Assembly: GCA_017437745.1 (NCBI GenBank)
Contig: JAFRYI010000010.1
Span: 62,001-126,000 of the forward strand
Source of the DNA: Bacillota bacterium
GTDB lineage: Bacteria > Bacillota > Clostridia > Peptostreptococcales > Anaerovoracaceae
DNA: 64,000 nt
Direction: 5' to 3'
The notes below the pieces were generated by a model. It searched no databases. It saw only the letters and a program-made list of their open reading frames with translations, and had not been told where the DNA came from. The position numbers were made by a program, and so were the translations under genes. How positions within the stretch are numbered: the first letter of the stretch is position 1; each line of letters opens with the position of its first letter. Below, in pieces: positions 24,784 through 31,861 of this stretch.

Positions 24784-24975
24784 TATATGCTCCTTTCGTA
24801 AAGAGTTATTTCCTATTTTATATAATAACACAGGTGAGGCGGCTTGGGGGACGGAAAATGAGGAATAGGAGACGGTTCTCTGTTCCATTTTCGGCGATCT
24901 TTCGGGATGCTCCTCAGATTTAATGTATACATGTGCATCCCTAAACTATGTCAAAGCAGACGTTGCTTGCACGGA

Positions 24976-25327
24976 TGTGTCCGAATTTCCCTTTAAACAA
25001 GATGTTGGACACATTTAACCCGTTCAACCCGACAAATCGTGTCCGTTTTTCTTTTTTAAATACTTCTTGGACACGTATTTTGCGGTTTTCTATGGCAGAT
25101 CGTGTCCGTTTTTCTTTTTTAAATTCTTCTTGGACACGTATTTTGCGGTTTTCTATGGCAAATCGTGTCCGTTTTTCTTTTTTAAATTCTTCTTGGACAC
25201 GTTTTTTGCGGTTTTCTATGGCAAATTGTGTCCGTTTTTCTTTCTTATTTTTTTCCGGGACACGTATTTAATAGTTTCTCGGGTAAAACCGTGTCCAAAA
25301 ACCAACTATTCAAAATAGTCGGACACA
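24976..25327. repeat. Array of 12 phased, alternating inverted half-sites
   Basis: Six units (C/T)GTGTCC-N24-GGACAC(A/G), each with exactly 24 bases between arms. Half-sites start at 24976, 25007, 25038, 25069, 25101, 25132, 25164, 25195, 25227, 25258, 25290 and 25321, so every step is 31 or 32 bases. The three central units are near-identical 63-base tandem copies. The outer units keep the half-sites and spacing while the interior differs. Confidence 0.9.
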
Positions 25328-25422
25328 TTAAGTACAAACGAGCCTCTTTTGATCGCTCTAAATTAATACTATAGAACCGAATACGCACCGTGTGACGTTT
25401 AGCACTAATGGCATCGCTGTGG

Positions 25423-25428
25423 TATAAT
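25423..25428 (+). promoter_or_regulatory. Extended -10 promoter giving a leaderless methyltransferase transcript
   Basis: TGGTATAAT ends six bases before the ATG at 25435, and no Shine-Dalgarno is present. A weak -35 candidate (TAGCAC) lies 17 bases upstream. Confidence 0.65.
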
Positions 25429-25434
25429 GCCTGT

Positions 25435-26727
25435 ATGTCAGTCGAGACCATATTGAAACTGAATAAGCGGTTCCGGCTTCCGGAGCATCCGTTCAACAGT
25501 CCTGCACGCGTTCGATCTGAGGACGCTTGCGGCTCCGTTTCTTTGGCGTACGCGCAGTGGGAATACGAGCATGCGGCCGATTCCCTGGCTTGCTTTGCGC
25601 CTTATTACACCCCCGGAGACATTCTGTTCCGCAAGAGGGTACTGGACGTTGGCTGCGGAGCCGGCGGCAAAAGCGTCTGGTATGCGGAGAAATGGGCTGC
25701 GGACGTTACAGGCGTGGAGCTTCTGGAGAAGTACCGCGAGCAGGCCGAGGCCTTCGCGATGCGCAAACGGATAGGGACAGACCCTGAGGAGCAGGGCCCG
25801 CAGGATCTTTACAGCGCGGAACCGGAAACACGAGGGACTTTGGATCTTTACAGCGCTGACCCGGAAACACGGGGGATTTTGGATCCTTACAGCGCGGAGC
25901 CGGAAAGCTGCGGATCGTTCCGCTTTATCTGCGCCGACGCATCGGACACGGGACTTCCTGCAGAAGGCTTCGATACCATAATTATGAACGACGCTTTCGA
26001 GCATCTGGCGGACCCGGAAGCGGTCCTTGCTGAGTGCAAAAGGCTTCTAAAGCCGGGAGGACGTGTTTTCATAAACTTTCCGCCGTACGGGCACCCCTAC
26101 GGAGAACACCTTTCGGACCTGATAGGGATACCCTGGGTGCACAGGCTGTTCCCGGAGCAGCAGTGTCTGGAGGCTTACCGGCAGGTTGCGGAAGAATTGG
26201 ATGAGAATGTGCAAAGCGGTAAAACCGGCGGGGCCGCGGATATGGAAACGTCAGTACCAGCTGTAAGCGGGGCGGAGCGCATAGCGTTTCGGCTTTCCGA
26301 AGATGAAAACGGCGCACTGAAAAACAGTTACATAAACAAGATGACTCTCAAGCGTTTTAAGCGGATACGGGAGGAGCTTGCAGCACAAATGTCCGCAGCT
26401 GCAGACGGTGCCGTGGCGCAAGGGCACGGAGATACCGGTAAACCTTCTGCGCATGGATCCGGAAAAACCGGAGGCACGCCTGCTCAAGGGTCTCTGCGTG
26501 TGATCCTTTACAAGGAAAAGCCGTTGCGAGGCTGGATGGCTCCCCTGGCGAAGATCCCCGGCGTTAAGGAGAATTTCGTGCGCATGGCCGTCTGTGTGCT
26601 GGAAAAGAACGATCCGGCAGCAGAGGAAAAACAAAAAACTACGGATCCGTCAGCGCAGTCCGAACAAAACGCATCACGCAGACCCGTTTCCGCGGAGAAA
26701 AACACCAAAACAGCTGAAAACACCTGA
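25435..26727 (+). CDS. SAM-dependent methyltransferase with internal 13-residue repeats
   Basis: A 430-residue class I methyltransferase. Motif I 'RVLDVGCGAGGKSVWYAEKW' lies at ~68-87, motif II 'DVTGVELLEKYREQAE' follows, then 'FICADASDTGLP', 'DTIIMNDAFEHLADPEAVLA' and 'CKRLLKPGGRVFINFPPYG'. Between motifs II and III it carries three copies of a 13-residue unit of the type (L)DLYSAEPETRG (DNA 25801-25917, 39-base period), probably a loop expansion. Further low-complexity stretches near ~320-350 and the C-terminus are Gly/Ala/Lys-rich. It has no recognisable substrate domain. The gene is leaderless and the array lies directly upstream. The substrate is unknown. Confidence 0.85.
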   Translation: MSVETILKLNKRFRLPEHPFNSPARVRSEDACGSVSLAYAQWEYEHAADSLACFAPYYTPGDILFRKRVLDVGCGAGGKSVWYAEKWAADVTGVELLEKYREQAEAFAMRKRIGTDPEEQGPQDLYSAEPETRGTLDLYSADPETRGILDPYSAEPESCGSFRFICADASDTGLPAEGFDTIIMNDAFEHLADPEAVLAECKRLLKPGGRVFINFPPYGHPYGEHLSDLIGIPWVHRLFPEQQCLEAYRQVAEELDENVQSGKTGGAADMETSVPAVSGAERIAFRLSEDENGALKNSYINKMTLKRFKRIREELAAQMSAAADGAVAQGHGDTGKPSAHGSGKTGGTPAQGSLRVILYKEKPLRGWMAPLAKIPGVKENFVRMAVCVLEKNDPAAEEKQKTTDPSAQSEQNASRRPVSAEKNTKTAENT

Positions 26728-26751
26728 AAATTGCGCGTTTTCCACGAATGT

Positions 26752-26766
26752 GCAACCGGCGGTTGC
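26752..26766. repeat. Short palindrome GCAACCG-G-CGGTTGC... related to the 19-base family
   Basis: Perfect 7-base arms GCAACCG/CGGTTGC with one base between, just after the methyltransferase stop. The arms match those in the citrate synthase terminator. Confidence 0.5.
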
Positions 26767-26928
26767 GGAGTTTCCAAGCGGGGTTTATGGATTGCCACCC
26801 CGGCGTAAAGTACAATTTTGGCGTAAACAAGAGCTGCGGGCCGCAAGGCACAGCGGGGCAAAATGGCCTCAAGGCTAAGCCGGCGCGCAGGCCCGGAGCA
26901 GCCGGAAAAACGTCAAAGGAGATATGAA

Positions 26929-27948
26929 ATGATACTTGCAGACAAGATAATCGAACTCAGAAAAAAGAACGGATGGTCGCAGGAGGAGCTTGCGGAAAAG
27001 CTGGGCGTAAGCCGCCAGTCGATATCCAAATGGGAGAGCGCGCAGGCGATCCCGGACATGAACCGCATAATAACCATGTCGCAGATCTTCGGAGTAAGCA
27101 CGGACCTTCTGCTTAAGGACGAACTGGAGCTGTCCGCCGCGTCCTCCGGAAACGGCGCCTACGACGGCACTCTTGCAGCCGGTACCTACGCGGACGCCCC
27201 CACAAGAGTCGTTACCGCGGAGGAAGCCTCCGATTACCTTGAGTATAAGGCCTTCTCTTCCGTACGCACCGCGATAGGCGTAATGCTCTGCATTCTTTCG
27301 CCGGTGCTTCTGATCTTCCTGGGAGGAGCCTCGGAGACAGGCTTCATTAAGTTAAACAACGCGCAGGCAGTAGGCATAGGCGTTCCTGTCATTCTGATAA
27401 TGGTAGGATGCGCAGTGGCGCTGTTCATAACCACCTATCTTAAGGGCGAGCGTTTCAGATACATAGAGGAAGAACCCATCGACACCGCCTACGGCGTAAG
27501 CGGCATCGCGAGGGATCGCAGAGAACGCTTCCGCAGCGCTTTCGCGGCTCAGCTGACGATAGGCATAGTCCTCTGCGTGATAGGCGCCGCGCCCCTTACC
27601 GCCGCATCGCTGTTCCACTACAGCAACAACACGGACATAATCGTTCCGATCCTGGTCTGCCTGATGCTGATCATGATAGCCATAGGCGTGATGCTGATAG
27701 TCCGCAGCAGCATAATCTGGGGCGGATTCAAGGCTCTGCTGGAGGAAGGCGACTACACCCGCACGGAAAAGGCCGAGAGCAAGCGCGATGGAGTGATCGC
27801 CGGAGCCTACTGGCTGGTGATCACCGCTGCCTACCTTGCGATAAGCTTCCTGGGCAACTGGGGCCGCAGCTGGATCATCTGGCCGATCGCCGGCGTACTC
27901 TTCGCAGTAGTCATAAGCATCGCAAGGGCTCTTAGAAAGAGGCCGTAA
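26929..27948 (+). CDS. XRE-family regulator with C-terminal membrane domain
   Basis: A 339-residue protein. The N-terminal XRE helix-turn-helix (~1-62) reads '[20 protein letters not shown]', '[19 protein letters not shown]'. A linker follows, and from ~115 there are about six membrane helices in pairs ('[20 protein letters not shown]', '[16 protein letters not shown]', '[19 protein letters not shown]'). Such membrane-tethered XRE proteins are common in Clostridia; the effector is not known. AAAGGAG fixes the ATG at 26929. A bidirectional terminator follows. No obvious target is adjacent. Confidence 0.88.
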   Translation: MILADKIIELRKKNGWSQEELAEKLGVSRQSISKWESAQAIPDMNRIITMSQIFGVSTDLLLKDELELSAASSGNGAYDGTLAAGTYADAPTRVVTAEEASDYLEYKAFSSVRTAIGVMLCILSPVLLIFLGGASETGFIKLNNAQAVGIGVPVILIMVGCAVALFITTYLKGERFRYIEEEPIDTAYGVSGIARDRRERFRSAFAAQLTIGIVLCVIGAAPLTAASLFHYSNNTDIIVPILVCLMLIMIAIGVMLIVRSSIIWGGFKALLEEGDYTRTEKAESKRDGVIAGAYWLVITAAYLAISFLGNWGRSWIIWPIAGVLFAVVISIARALRKRP

Positions 27949-27990
27949 AGGCTTGAAAATGCAGCGATCCTGCAAAACAGCAGACGACTG

Positions 27991-28009
27991 GCAACTATAT
28001 TACAGTTGC
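27991..28009. repeat. 19-base palindrome, family GCAACTG-N5-CAGTTGC
   Basis: Reads GCAACTA-TATTA-CAGTTGC, between the XRE-membrane gene and its terminator. Confidence 0.7.
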
Positions 28010-28028
28010 TAATTTCAAAGCAAAACAA

Positions 28029-28056
28029 AAGACCGGGGCATACGCTCCGGCCTTAT
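28029..28056. terminator. Bidirectional Rho-independent terminator
   Basis: AGACCGG-GGC / GCT-CCGGCCTT hairpin. The minus strand has CTTTTGTTTTG after it, the plus strand ATTTTC. It serves the convergent XRE and VanZ-like genes. Confidence 0.82.
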
Positions 28057-28059
28057 TTT

Positions 28060-28593
28060 CTATATTAGTTCCTGCTCCGTTTTGCTGCGGCGTATCCTGT
28101 ACACCAGACTCATCAGGAGCCATCCGATCACAACGCCTAAGGTGTTAAGGATCAGGTCGTCCACGTCGAAGACGCCCCTGTTGGTAACGTATTCCACCGC
28201 TTCTATCAGCAGGGACGATCCGAAGCCGATCAGCGCGGATACCCAAAGTTTCCTTCTGCCGATCTTAAGGAACACGCCGTACGGCACAAAGAGCACTATG
28301 TTCAGCAAAGCCTGCCAGAAATACCAGCTCAGCCGGCGGCGCGTGTAATAGATAAGGTCGCGGAAAGGCACCAGGTTTACTCCGCTGCTGTACTCGCCGG
28401 GCACGAAGGAGGGATTTAGTACGGTCTCGCCTATCACAAAACCCGCGTACGCGGCAAACAGCGTCCAGTAGACAGTCTTTGCGCGCGGAGCTTTCCGGGC
28501 AAGGCAAACGACAAGCGCTATGATCGCCAGTACCACCGCGGGGATTACGCCGGGCATTATCTGGTTTATAAGGAAATTCAGTACTCCGGCCAA
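28060..28593 (-). CDS. VanZ-like family membrane protein
   Basis: A 177-residue membrane protein with four to five helices and the VanZ-like signature 'VNLVPFRDLIYY', 'WYFWQALLNIVLFVPYGVFL', 'ALIGFGSSLLIEAVEYVTNR' and 'FDVDDLILNTLGVVIGWLL'. VanZ itself gives low-level teicoplanin resistance; most relatives have no known role and are cell-envelope proteins. The frame extends upstream to 28701, but that part overlaps the rpsR terminator and has no ribosome site. I take the TTG at 28591-28593, ~12 bases after AAAGG; the ATG at 28557 is the alternative. Confidence 0.85.
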   Translation of the reverse strand: MAGVLNFLINQIMPGVIPAVVLAIIALVVCLARKAPRAKTVYWTLFAAYAGFVIGETVLNPSFVPGEYSSGVNLVPFRDLIYYTRRRLSWYFWQALLNIVLFVPYGVFLKIGRRKLWVSALIGFGSSLLIEAVEYVTNRGVFDVDDLILNTLGVVIGWLLMSLVYRIRRSKTEQELI

Positions 28594-28658
28594 AGCCTTC
28601 CGGTTCCTTTCTGATGCGATACAAGAATAATAAAGGCATACACCCTCTTTGTCAAACG

Positions 28659-28692
28659 AAAAGACCGGGGCCGCTAAGGCTCCGGTCTTCGT
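28659..28692 (-). terminator. Rho-independent terminator of the rpsF operon
   Basis: On the minus strand GACCGGAGCC / GGCCCCGGTC around TTAGC, then TTTTCGTTT. It lies ~85 bases past rpsR. Confidence 0.88.
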
Positions 28693-28776
28693 TTTCTGCA
28701 TTTGCCGCCCGCCGTTTCCGGGGGCTGTTTAACTTTCGCGCCGCGCTTTCAAACTGCGCGGTTTGCGGTCAAGGAA

Positions 28777-29031
28777 TTACTCGAGATCCGCGTCGAAGGG
28801 CAGAAGCGCAACGGTCCTTGCTCTCTTGATCGCAGTGGTGACTGCTCTCTGATGCATGGTGCAGGTGCCGGTGATCCTTCTGGGAAGGATCTTTCCTCTT
28901 TCGCTTATGTACTTCTTAAGAGTCTCAACATCCTTGTAGTCTACTTCGGCGACGTTGTCCGCGCAGAACTGGCAGACCTTCTTTCTGCTGTGGCCGGTGT
29001 AGCTCTTTCTGGGTTTTCTTTCTCTTTCCAT
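28777..29031 (-). CDS. rpsR: 30S ribosomal protein S18
   Basis: An 84-residue bS18. The conserved core '[20 protein letters not shown]' and '[20 protein letters not shown]' followed by '[10 protein letters not shown]' is complete. The N-terminal 'KVCQFC' and the Cys of 'GTCTMHQR' indicate the Cys-containing, zinc-type form. It binds S6 on the small-subunit platform. Last gene of rpsF-ssb-rpsR, 27 bases after ssb. Confidence 0.99.
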   Translation of the reverse strand: MERERKPRKSYTGHSRKKVCQFCADNVAEVDYKDVETLKKYISERGKILPRRITGTCTMHQRAVTTAIKRARTVALLPFDADLE

Positions 29032-29058
29032 TTGTTATTATCTCCTCTGTCTTCGCTC

Positions 29059-29484
29059 TTAGAAGGGGATGTCGTCGTCCGTAAGCTGCGAGAAGCCTTC
29101 CGGTACGGAGGGCATCGCTGCCGGAGCAGCTGTGCTGAATCCGCCCTGCTGGCCTTCCGCCGCGCGGTCGCCCCTGTCTAAAAACTCCACTCTGTCCGCA
29201 AGGACTTCCGTGGTATACACTTTCTTTCCGTCTTTTTCGTAGGAACCGGTCTGGATGCGTCCGGTGATGCCTACGAGTCTTCCCTTGCCAAGATACTTCT
29301 CTACGAGCTCTGCAGTCTTTCCGAAGCATACGATGTTCGGATAGTCCGCGCCGCGGTCGTTGCCGTCACGGTCTCTGCCTCTGTCGATGGCAATAGAAAA
29401 ACGAGCAACTGCGGTCTGGCTGGCTGCGCCGTAGCGCACCTCGGGATCTCTTGTTAGTCTTCCGATCAAAGATACCGAATTCAT
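29059..29484 (-). CDS. ssb: Single-stranded DNA-binding protein
   Basis: A 141-residue SSB. The OB fold runs over ~1-105 ('MNSVSLIGRLTRDPEVRY', 'VARFSIAIDR', 'IVCFGKTAELVEKYLGKGRL', 'TEVLADRVEFLDR'). A short linker leads to the acidic C-terminal tip 'LTDDDIPF', which recruits replication and repair partners. It is the middle gene of the rpsF operon, 11 bases after rpsF. Confidence 0.98.
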   Translation of the reverse strand: MNSVSLIGRLTRDPEVRYGAASQTAVARFSIAIDRGRDRDGNDRGADYPNIVCFGKTAELVEKYLGKGRLVGITGRIQTGSYEKDGKKVYTTEVLADRVEFLDRGDRAAEGQQGGFSTAAPAAMPSVPEGFSQLTDDDIPF

Positions 29485-29495
29485 GCCTTCACCTC

Positions 29496-29783
29496 TTATT
29501 TCTCGTCCTTGGAAACGATGATGTGTCTCATTACGTTATCGGAGATCCTGAGCCTTCTGTCCAGTTCCTTGGGAAGCTCCGGAGCGGCTGCAAACTGCAT
29601 TACTACATAGTAGCCTTCGGTCTTCTTCTGGATAGGATAAGCAAGCTTTCTGAGTCCCCAGATGTCCGTATCGGCGACTTCGCCGGCGGTCGCTATGATA
29701 CCCTTTACGGTCTCGATAACGGCTTCCTTCTTGTCGTCTTCTAAGACAGGATCGATAATGAACATCAGTTCGTACTTATTCAT
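29496..29783 (-). CDS. rpsF: 30S ribosomal protein S6
   Basis: A 95-residue bS6 ('MNKYELMFIIDPVLEDDKK', 'GLRKLAYPIQKKTEGYYVVM', 'LDRRLRISDNVMRHIIVSKD'). The ATG at 29781-29783 follows AGGGAGGAG. The upstream leader carries two hairpins and may be the S6:S18 autoregulatory element. First gene of rpsF-ssb-rpsR. Confidence 0.99.
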   Translation of the reverse strand: MNKYELMFIIDPVLEDDKKEAVIETVKGIIATAGEVADTDIWGLRKLAYPIQKKTEGYYVVMQFAAAPELPKELDRRLRISDNVMRHIIVSKDEK

Positions 29784-29857
29784 TTTTTCTCCTCCCTGTG
29801 GTCTTAATGGCCGCGGTACTCCCCCGCGGCAGAGGGCATTCCCTATATTCAAATGCC
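29784..29857 (-). promoter_or_regulatory. rpsF leader with two hairpins, candidate S6:S18 autoregulatory element
   Basis: On the minus strand GGGCATT-N11-AATGCCC is followed by GCCGCGG-N7-CCGCGGC (29810-29830), ending ~20 bases before the ribosome site. S6:S18 is known to repress its own operon through an rpsF leader hairpin with a conserved CCG. The arms here contain CCG, but I cannot confirm the known motif. Confidence 0.5.
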
Positions 29858-29862
29858 CGATA

Positions 29863-29891
29863 ATTATAACAACGGGACGTTGATATTGCAA
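29863..29891 (-). promoter_or_regulatory. Sigma-A promoter of rpsF-ssb-rpsR
   Basis: On the minus strand TTGCAA (29886-29891), 17-base spacer, TATAAT (29863-29868). Transcription should start near 29856, at the base of the first leader hairpin. Confidence 0.85.
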
Positions 29892-29908
29892 GTCCTTTTT
29901 GCTATACT
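29880..29908 (+). promoter_or_regulatory. Sigma-A promoter of the DUF1846 gene, overlapping the rpsF promoter
   Basis: TTGATA (29880-29885), 17-base spacer, TATACT (29903-29908). It overlaps the divergent rpsF promoter, with the two -35 boxes side by side, so the two may exclude each other. Confidence 0.75.
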
Positions 29909-29940
29909 ATTTCTTGTATTTTTATATACGGAGGCGCATC

Positions 29941-31455
29941 ATGAAACTCGGTTTTGATCCCGACAAATATCTCGAAGAACAGTCGCGCTACATACTGGAG
30001 CGCATCGACAGCCGCAGCTGCGACAGATTGTATCTGGAATTCGGAGGAAAGCTGGTCCAGGACAAGCACGCGAAGCGCGTCCTTCCCGGCTTCGACGAGA
30101 ACGCCAAGATAAAACTTCTGGCCAGAATGAAGGATCAGGCGGAGATAATCATCTGCATCTACGCGGGCGACATCCTTACCAACAAGACCCGCCAGGACTT
30201 CGGAATAACCTACGATCTGGAAGTAATGCGCCTCATCGACATGTTCCGCAGCTGGGACCTCTCCGTAAACAGCGTGGTCATTACCCGCTACGAGGATCAG
30301 CCGGCGGTGAACGCTTTCATCACCAAGCTGGAACGCCGCGGAATAAAGACCTACAAGCACCATTTCACCAAAGGATACCCCACGGATGTGGATACGATAG
30401 TCTCCGACGAGGGCTACGGCGCCAATCCGTACATTGAAGTAACAAAACCGTTAGTTATAGTAAACGCTCCGGGCCCGAACTCCGGAAAACTGGCCACCTG
30501 CCTTTCGCAGCTCTACCACGAGAACAAGCGCGGCATAAAGGCCCGCTACGCCAAGTTCGAGACCTTCCCCATCTGGAACCTGCCGCTTAAGCACCCGGTG
30601 AACATCGCCTACGAGGCCGCCACCGTGGACCTTAAGGACGTTAACATGATCGACAACTTCCACCTGGAAGCTTACGGAACTCCGGCGGTCAACTACAACA
30701 GGGATCTGGAGACCTTCCCCGTCCTTCGCAGGATACTGGAAAAGATCTCCGGCACGGAAAGCGAATACAAATCGCCCACAGACATGGGCGTTAACCGCGC
30801 GGGCTTCTGCATTACGGACGACGAGGTCTGCCGCGAAGCCTCCAAGCAGGAGATAATCCGCCGCTACCTGATAGCGTGCGTGGACTATAAGAAAGGCAGC
30901 ATAGACAGCGAGTGCATGCGCCGCGCGAAGCTTCTTATGGACGAGGTTGGCGCGGTCCCCACGGACCGTCCCGTTGTGCAGCCCGCTTTGGATTACGCGG
31001 AGTACAAGCGCAGCATAGATCCCGTCCGATACGAAAACGTTATCGCAATGGCCATAGAGCTTCCGGACGGCAGGATAATCACCGGCCGCAGTTCCAAGAG
31101 GATGGTCGCCGGCGCGGCAATGCTGCTTAACGCCGTCAAGGCGCTGTGCGGCATCCCGGACGACATGCAGCTGATCTCCACCGAAGTGCTAAAGACCATA
31201 CAGCATCTTAAGACGGACATACTCAACAAGCAGAAGGGCTCACTGAACATAGAAGAAGTCCTTACGGCGCTTACCATTTCCGCCGCCGTAAACCCGATGG
31301 CCGGAATGGCAGTAAACAAGCTGGTAGAGCTGAGGGGATGCAAGGCGCACTGCACGGCCATCCTGTCCAGGCGCGACGATCAGATCTTCCACGACCTGGG
31401 CATAGACGCCACCTGCGAGCCGGAGTTCTCCACGAACAACCTGTATGCGGGGTAA
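29941..31455 (+). CDS. DUF1846 family protein
   Basis: A 504-residue soluble protein. The opening matches DUF1846 closely ('[20 protein letters not shown]', '[20 protein letters not shown]', '[20 protein letters not shown]'). Further blocks are '[20 protein letters not shown]', '[20 protein letters not shown]' (a nucleotide-binding-like glycine turn) and a helical C-terminal half. Proteins of this family form oligomers but their reaction is unknown; the 'PGPNSGK' loop suggests nucleotide use. The ATG at 29941 follows GGAGG. It is a single gene with a strong promoter. Confidence 0.93.
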   Translation: MKLGFDPDKYLEEQSRYILERIDSRSCDRLYLEFGGKLVQDKHAKRVLPGFDENAKIKLLARMKDQAEIIICIYAGDILTNKTRQDFGITYDLEVMRLIDMFRSWDLSVNSVVITRYEDQPAVNAFITKLERRGIKTYKHHFTKGYPTDVDTIVSDEGYGANPYIEVTKPLVIVNAPGPNSGKLATCLSQLYHENKRGIKARYAKFETFPIWNLPLKHPVNIAYEAATVDLKDVNMIDNFHLEAYGTPAVNYNRDLETFPVLRRILEKISGTESEYKSPTDMGVNRAGFCITDDEVCREASKQEIIRRYLIACVDYKKGSIDSECMRRAKLLMDEVGAVPTDRPVVQPALDYAEYKRSIDPVRYENVIAMAIELPDGRIITGRSSKRMVAGAAMLLNAVKALCGIPDDMQLISTEVLKTIQHLKTDILNKQKGSLNIEEVLTALTISAAVNPMAGMAVNKLVELRGCKAHCTAILSRRDDQIFHDLGIDATCEPEFSTNNLYAG

Positions 31456-31480
31456 ACATTTAAGGATAATGCAACTCGGA

Positions 31481-31656
31481 TAAAGATCCGTGCTTGTATG
31501 TGTTTTCTCAGCCCACTACGCGGCTTCACGCCGAGCCTTTTCGAGGTCTTTATCCGTTCGGCTCGTACCTAACGGCCTTACGGAAAGTCCTTACGAAAAG
31601 TCTCTTCTACCGCTTCGAAGCGCCTCGGAAACACATATCAGCACGGATCTTATATT
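31481..31656 (-). ncRNA. Probable structured non-coding RNA (~176 nt; raiA-type to be tested)
   Basis: Read on the minus strand, the ends pair perfectly over ten bases (AGATCCGTGC / GCACGGATCT) and then again as ATGTGTTT / AAACACAT. Inside are the hairpin CGCTTCGAAGCG, a long-range pair CTTTTCG / CGAAAAG, a hairpin GGTACGAGCC within CCGTT...AACGG, and CGGC-GTGAA-GCCG. A promoter (TTTACC-17-GATAAT) starts it at ~31656. The ~90-base core recurs at 33863-33953. Size, long terminal stem and a clostridial host would suit the raiA-motif class, but I name that only as the first family to test. Confidence 0.72.
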
Positions 31657-31662
31657 GTCTGC

Positions 31663-31691
31663 ATTATCGTAGATCCGTTTATCCCGGTAAA
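31663..31691 (-). promoter_or_regulatory. Promoter of the structured RNA
   Basis: Minus strand TTTACC (31686-31691), 17-base spacer, GATAAT (31663-31668), placed seven bases before the predicted 5' end of the terminal stem. Confidence 0.6.
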
Positions 31692-31722
31692 AGTTTATCG
31701 TGGAGGACTGATCGCATAAAAG

Positions 31723-31739
31723 CGGAAACCGTTGAAATT
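31723..31739 (+). repeat. Dispersed intergenic motif CGGAAACCGTTGAAATT
   Basis: The same 17 bases occur at 60280-60296, and 15 bases (AACCGTTGAAATTAC) occur on the minus strand at 57984-57998. All three are between genes. Confidence 0.7.
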
Positions 31740-31743
31740 TCAA

Positions 31744-31777
31744 TTAAAAACGCGGGTCCAAAGCGGGCTCGCGTTTT
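31744..31777. terminator. Bidirectional Rho-independent terminator
   Basis: AAAACGCG-GGTCC / GGGCT-CGCGTTTT. It lies between the convergent DUF1846 and dltA genes. Confidence 0.82.
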
Positions 31778-31779
31778 GT

Positions 31780-31798
31780 GTTACTGAAATTCAGTTGC
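31780..31798. repeat. 19-base palindrome, family GCAACTG-N5-CAGTTGC
   Basis: Reads GTTACTG-AAATT-CAGTTGC, downstream of dltA. Confidence 0.65.
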
Positions 31799-31861
31799 AA
31801 TAATCTCTGGCGTTTTGCGACTCCGGAGCTGCTGTACAGGACCCCAGATACAGCTACTGTA

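Larger units (their letters stand above)
24784..25434. other. 651-base gene-free region containing a phased repeat array
   Basis: Apart from the promoter of the Fe-S scaffold gene at the left (minus-strand TATAAA region near 24815) and the methyltransferase promoter at the right, it is filled by the GTGTCC/GGACAC array. The frames that read through the array give repetitive Phe/Arg/Ser-rich peptides with no ribosome site and are not called. Confidence 0.7.
31456..31861. other. 406-base gene-free region with an RNA-like element
   Basis: It contains the structured element 31481-31656 with its promoter on the minus strand, the CGGAAACCGTTGAAATT motif (31723-31739), a bidirectional terminator (31744-31777) and a 19-base palindrome (31780-31798). 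No protein-coding frame is supported. Confidence 0.7.

Noticed and set aside
24948-25271. Open frame through the half-site array, Phe/Arg/Ser-rich peptide
   Set aside because: It follows the DNA repeat, has no ribosome site and resembles no protein family.
24976-25327. CRISPR array
   Set aside because: Repeats are short inverted half-sites, the central 'spacers' are copies of one another, and no cas gene is nearby.
28593-28701. Longer VanZ-like protein starting at 28701
   Set aside because: The extension overlaps the rpsR terminator hairpin, has no ribosome site and lacks family similarity.
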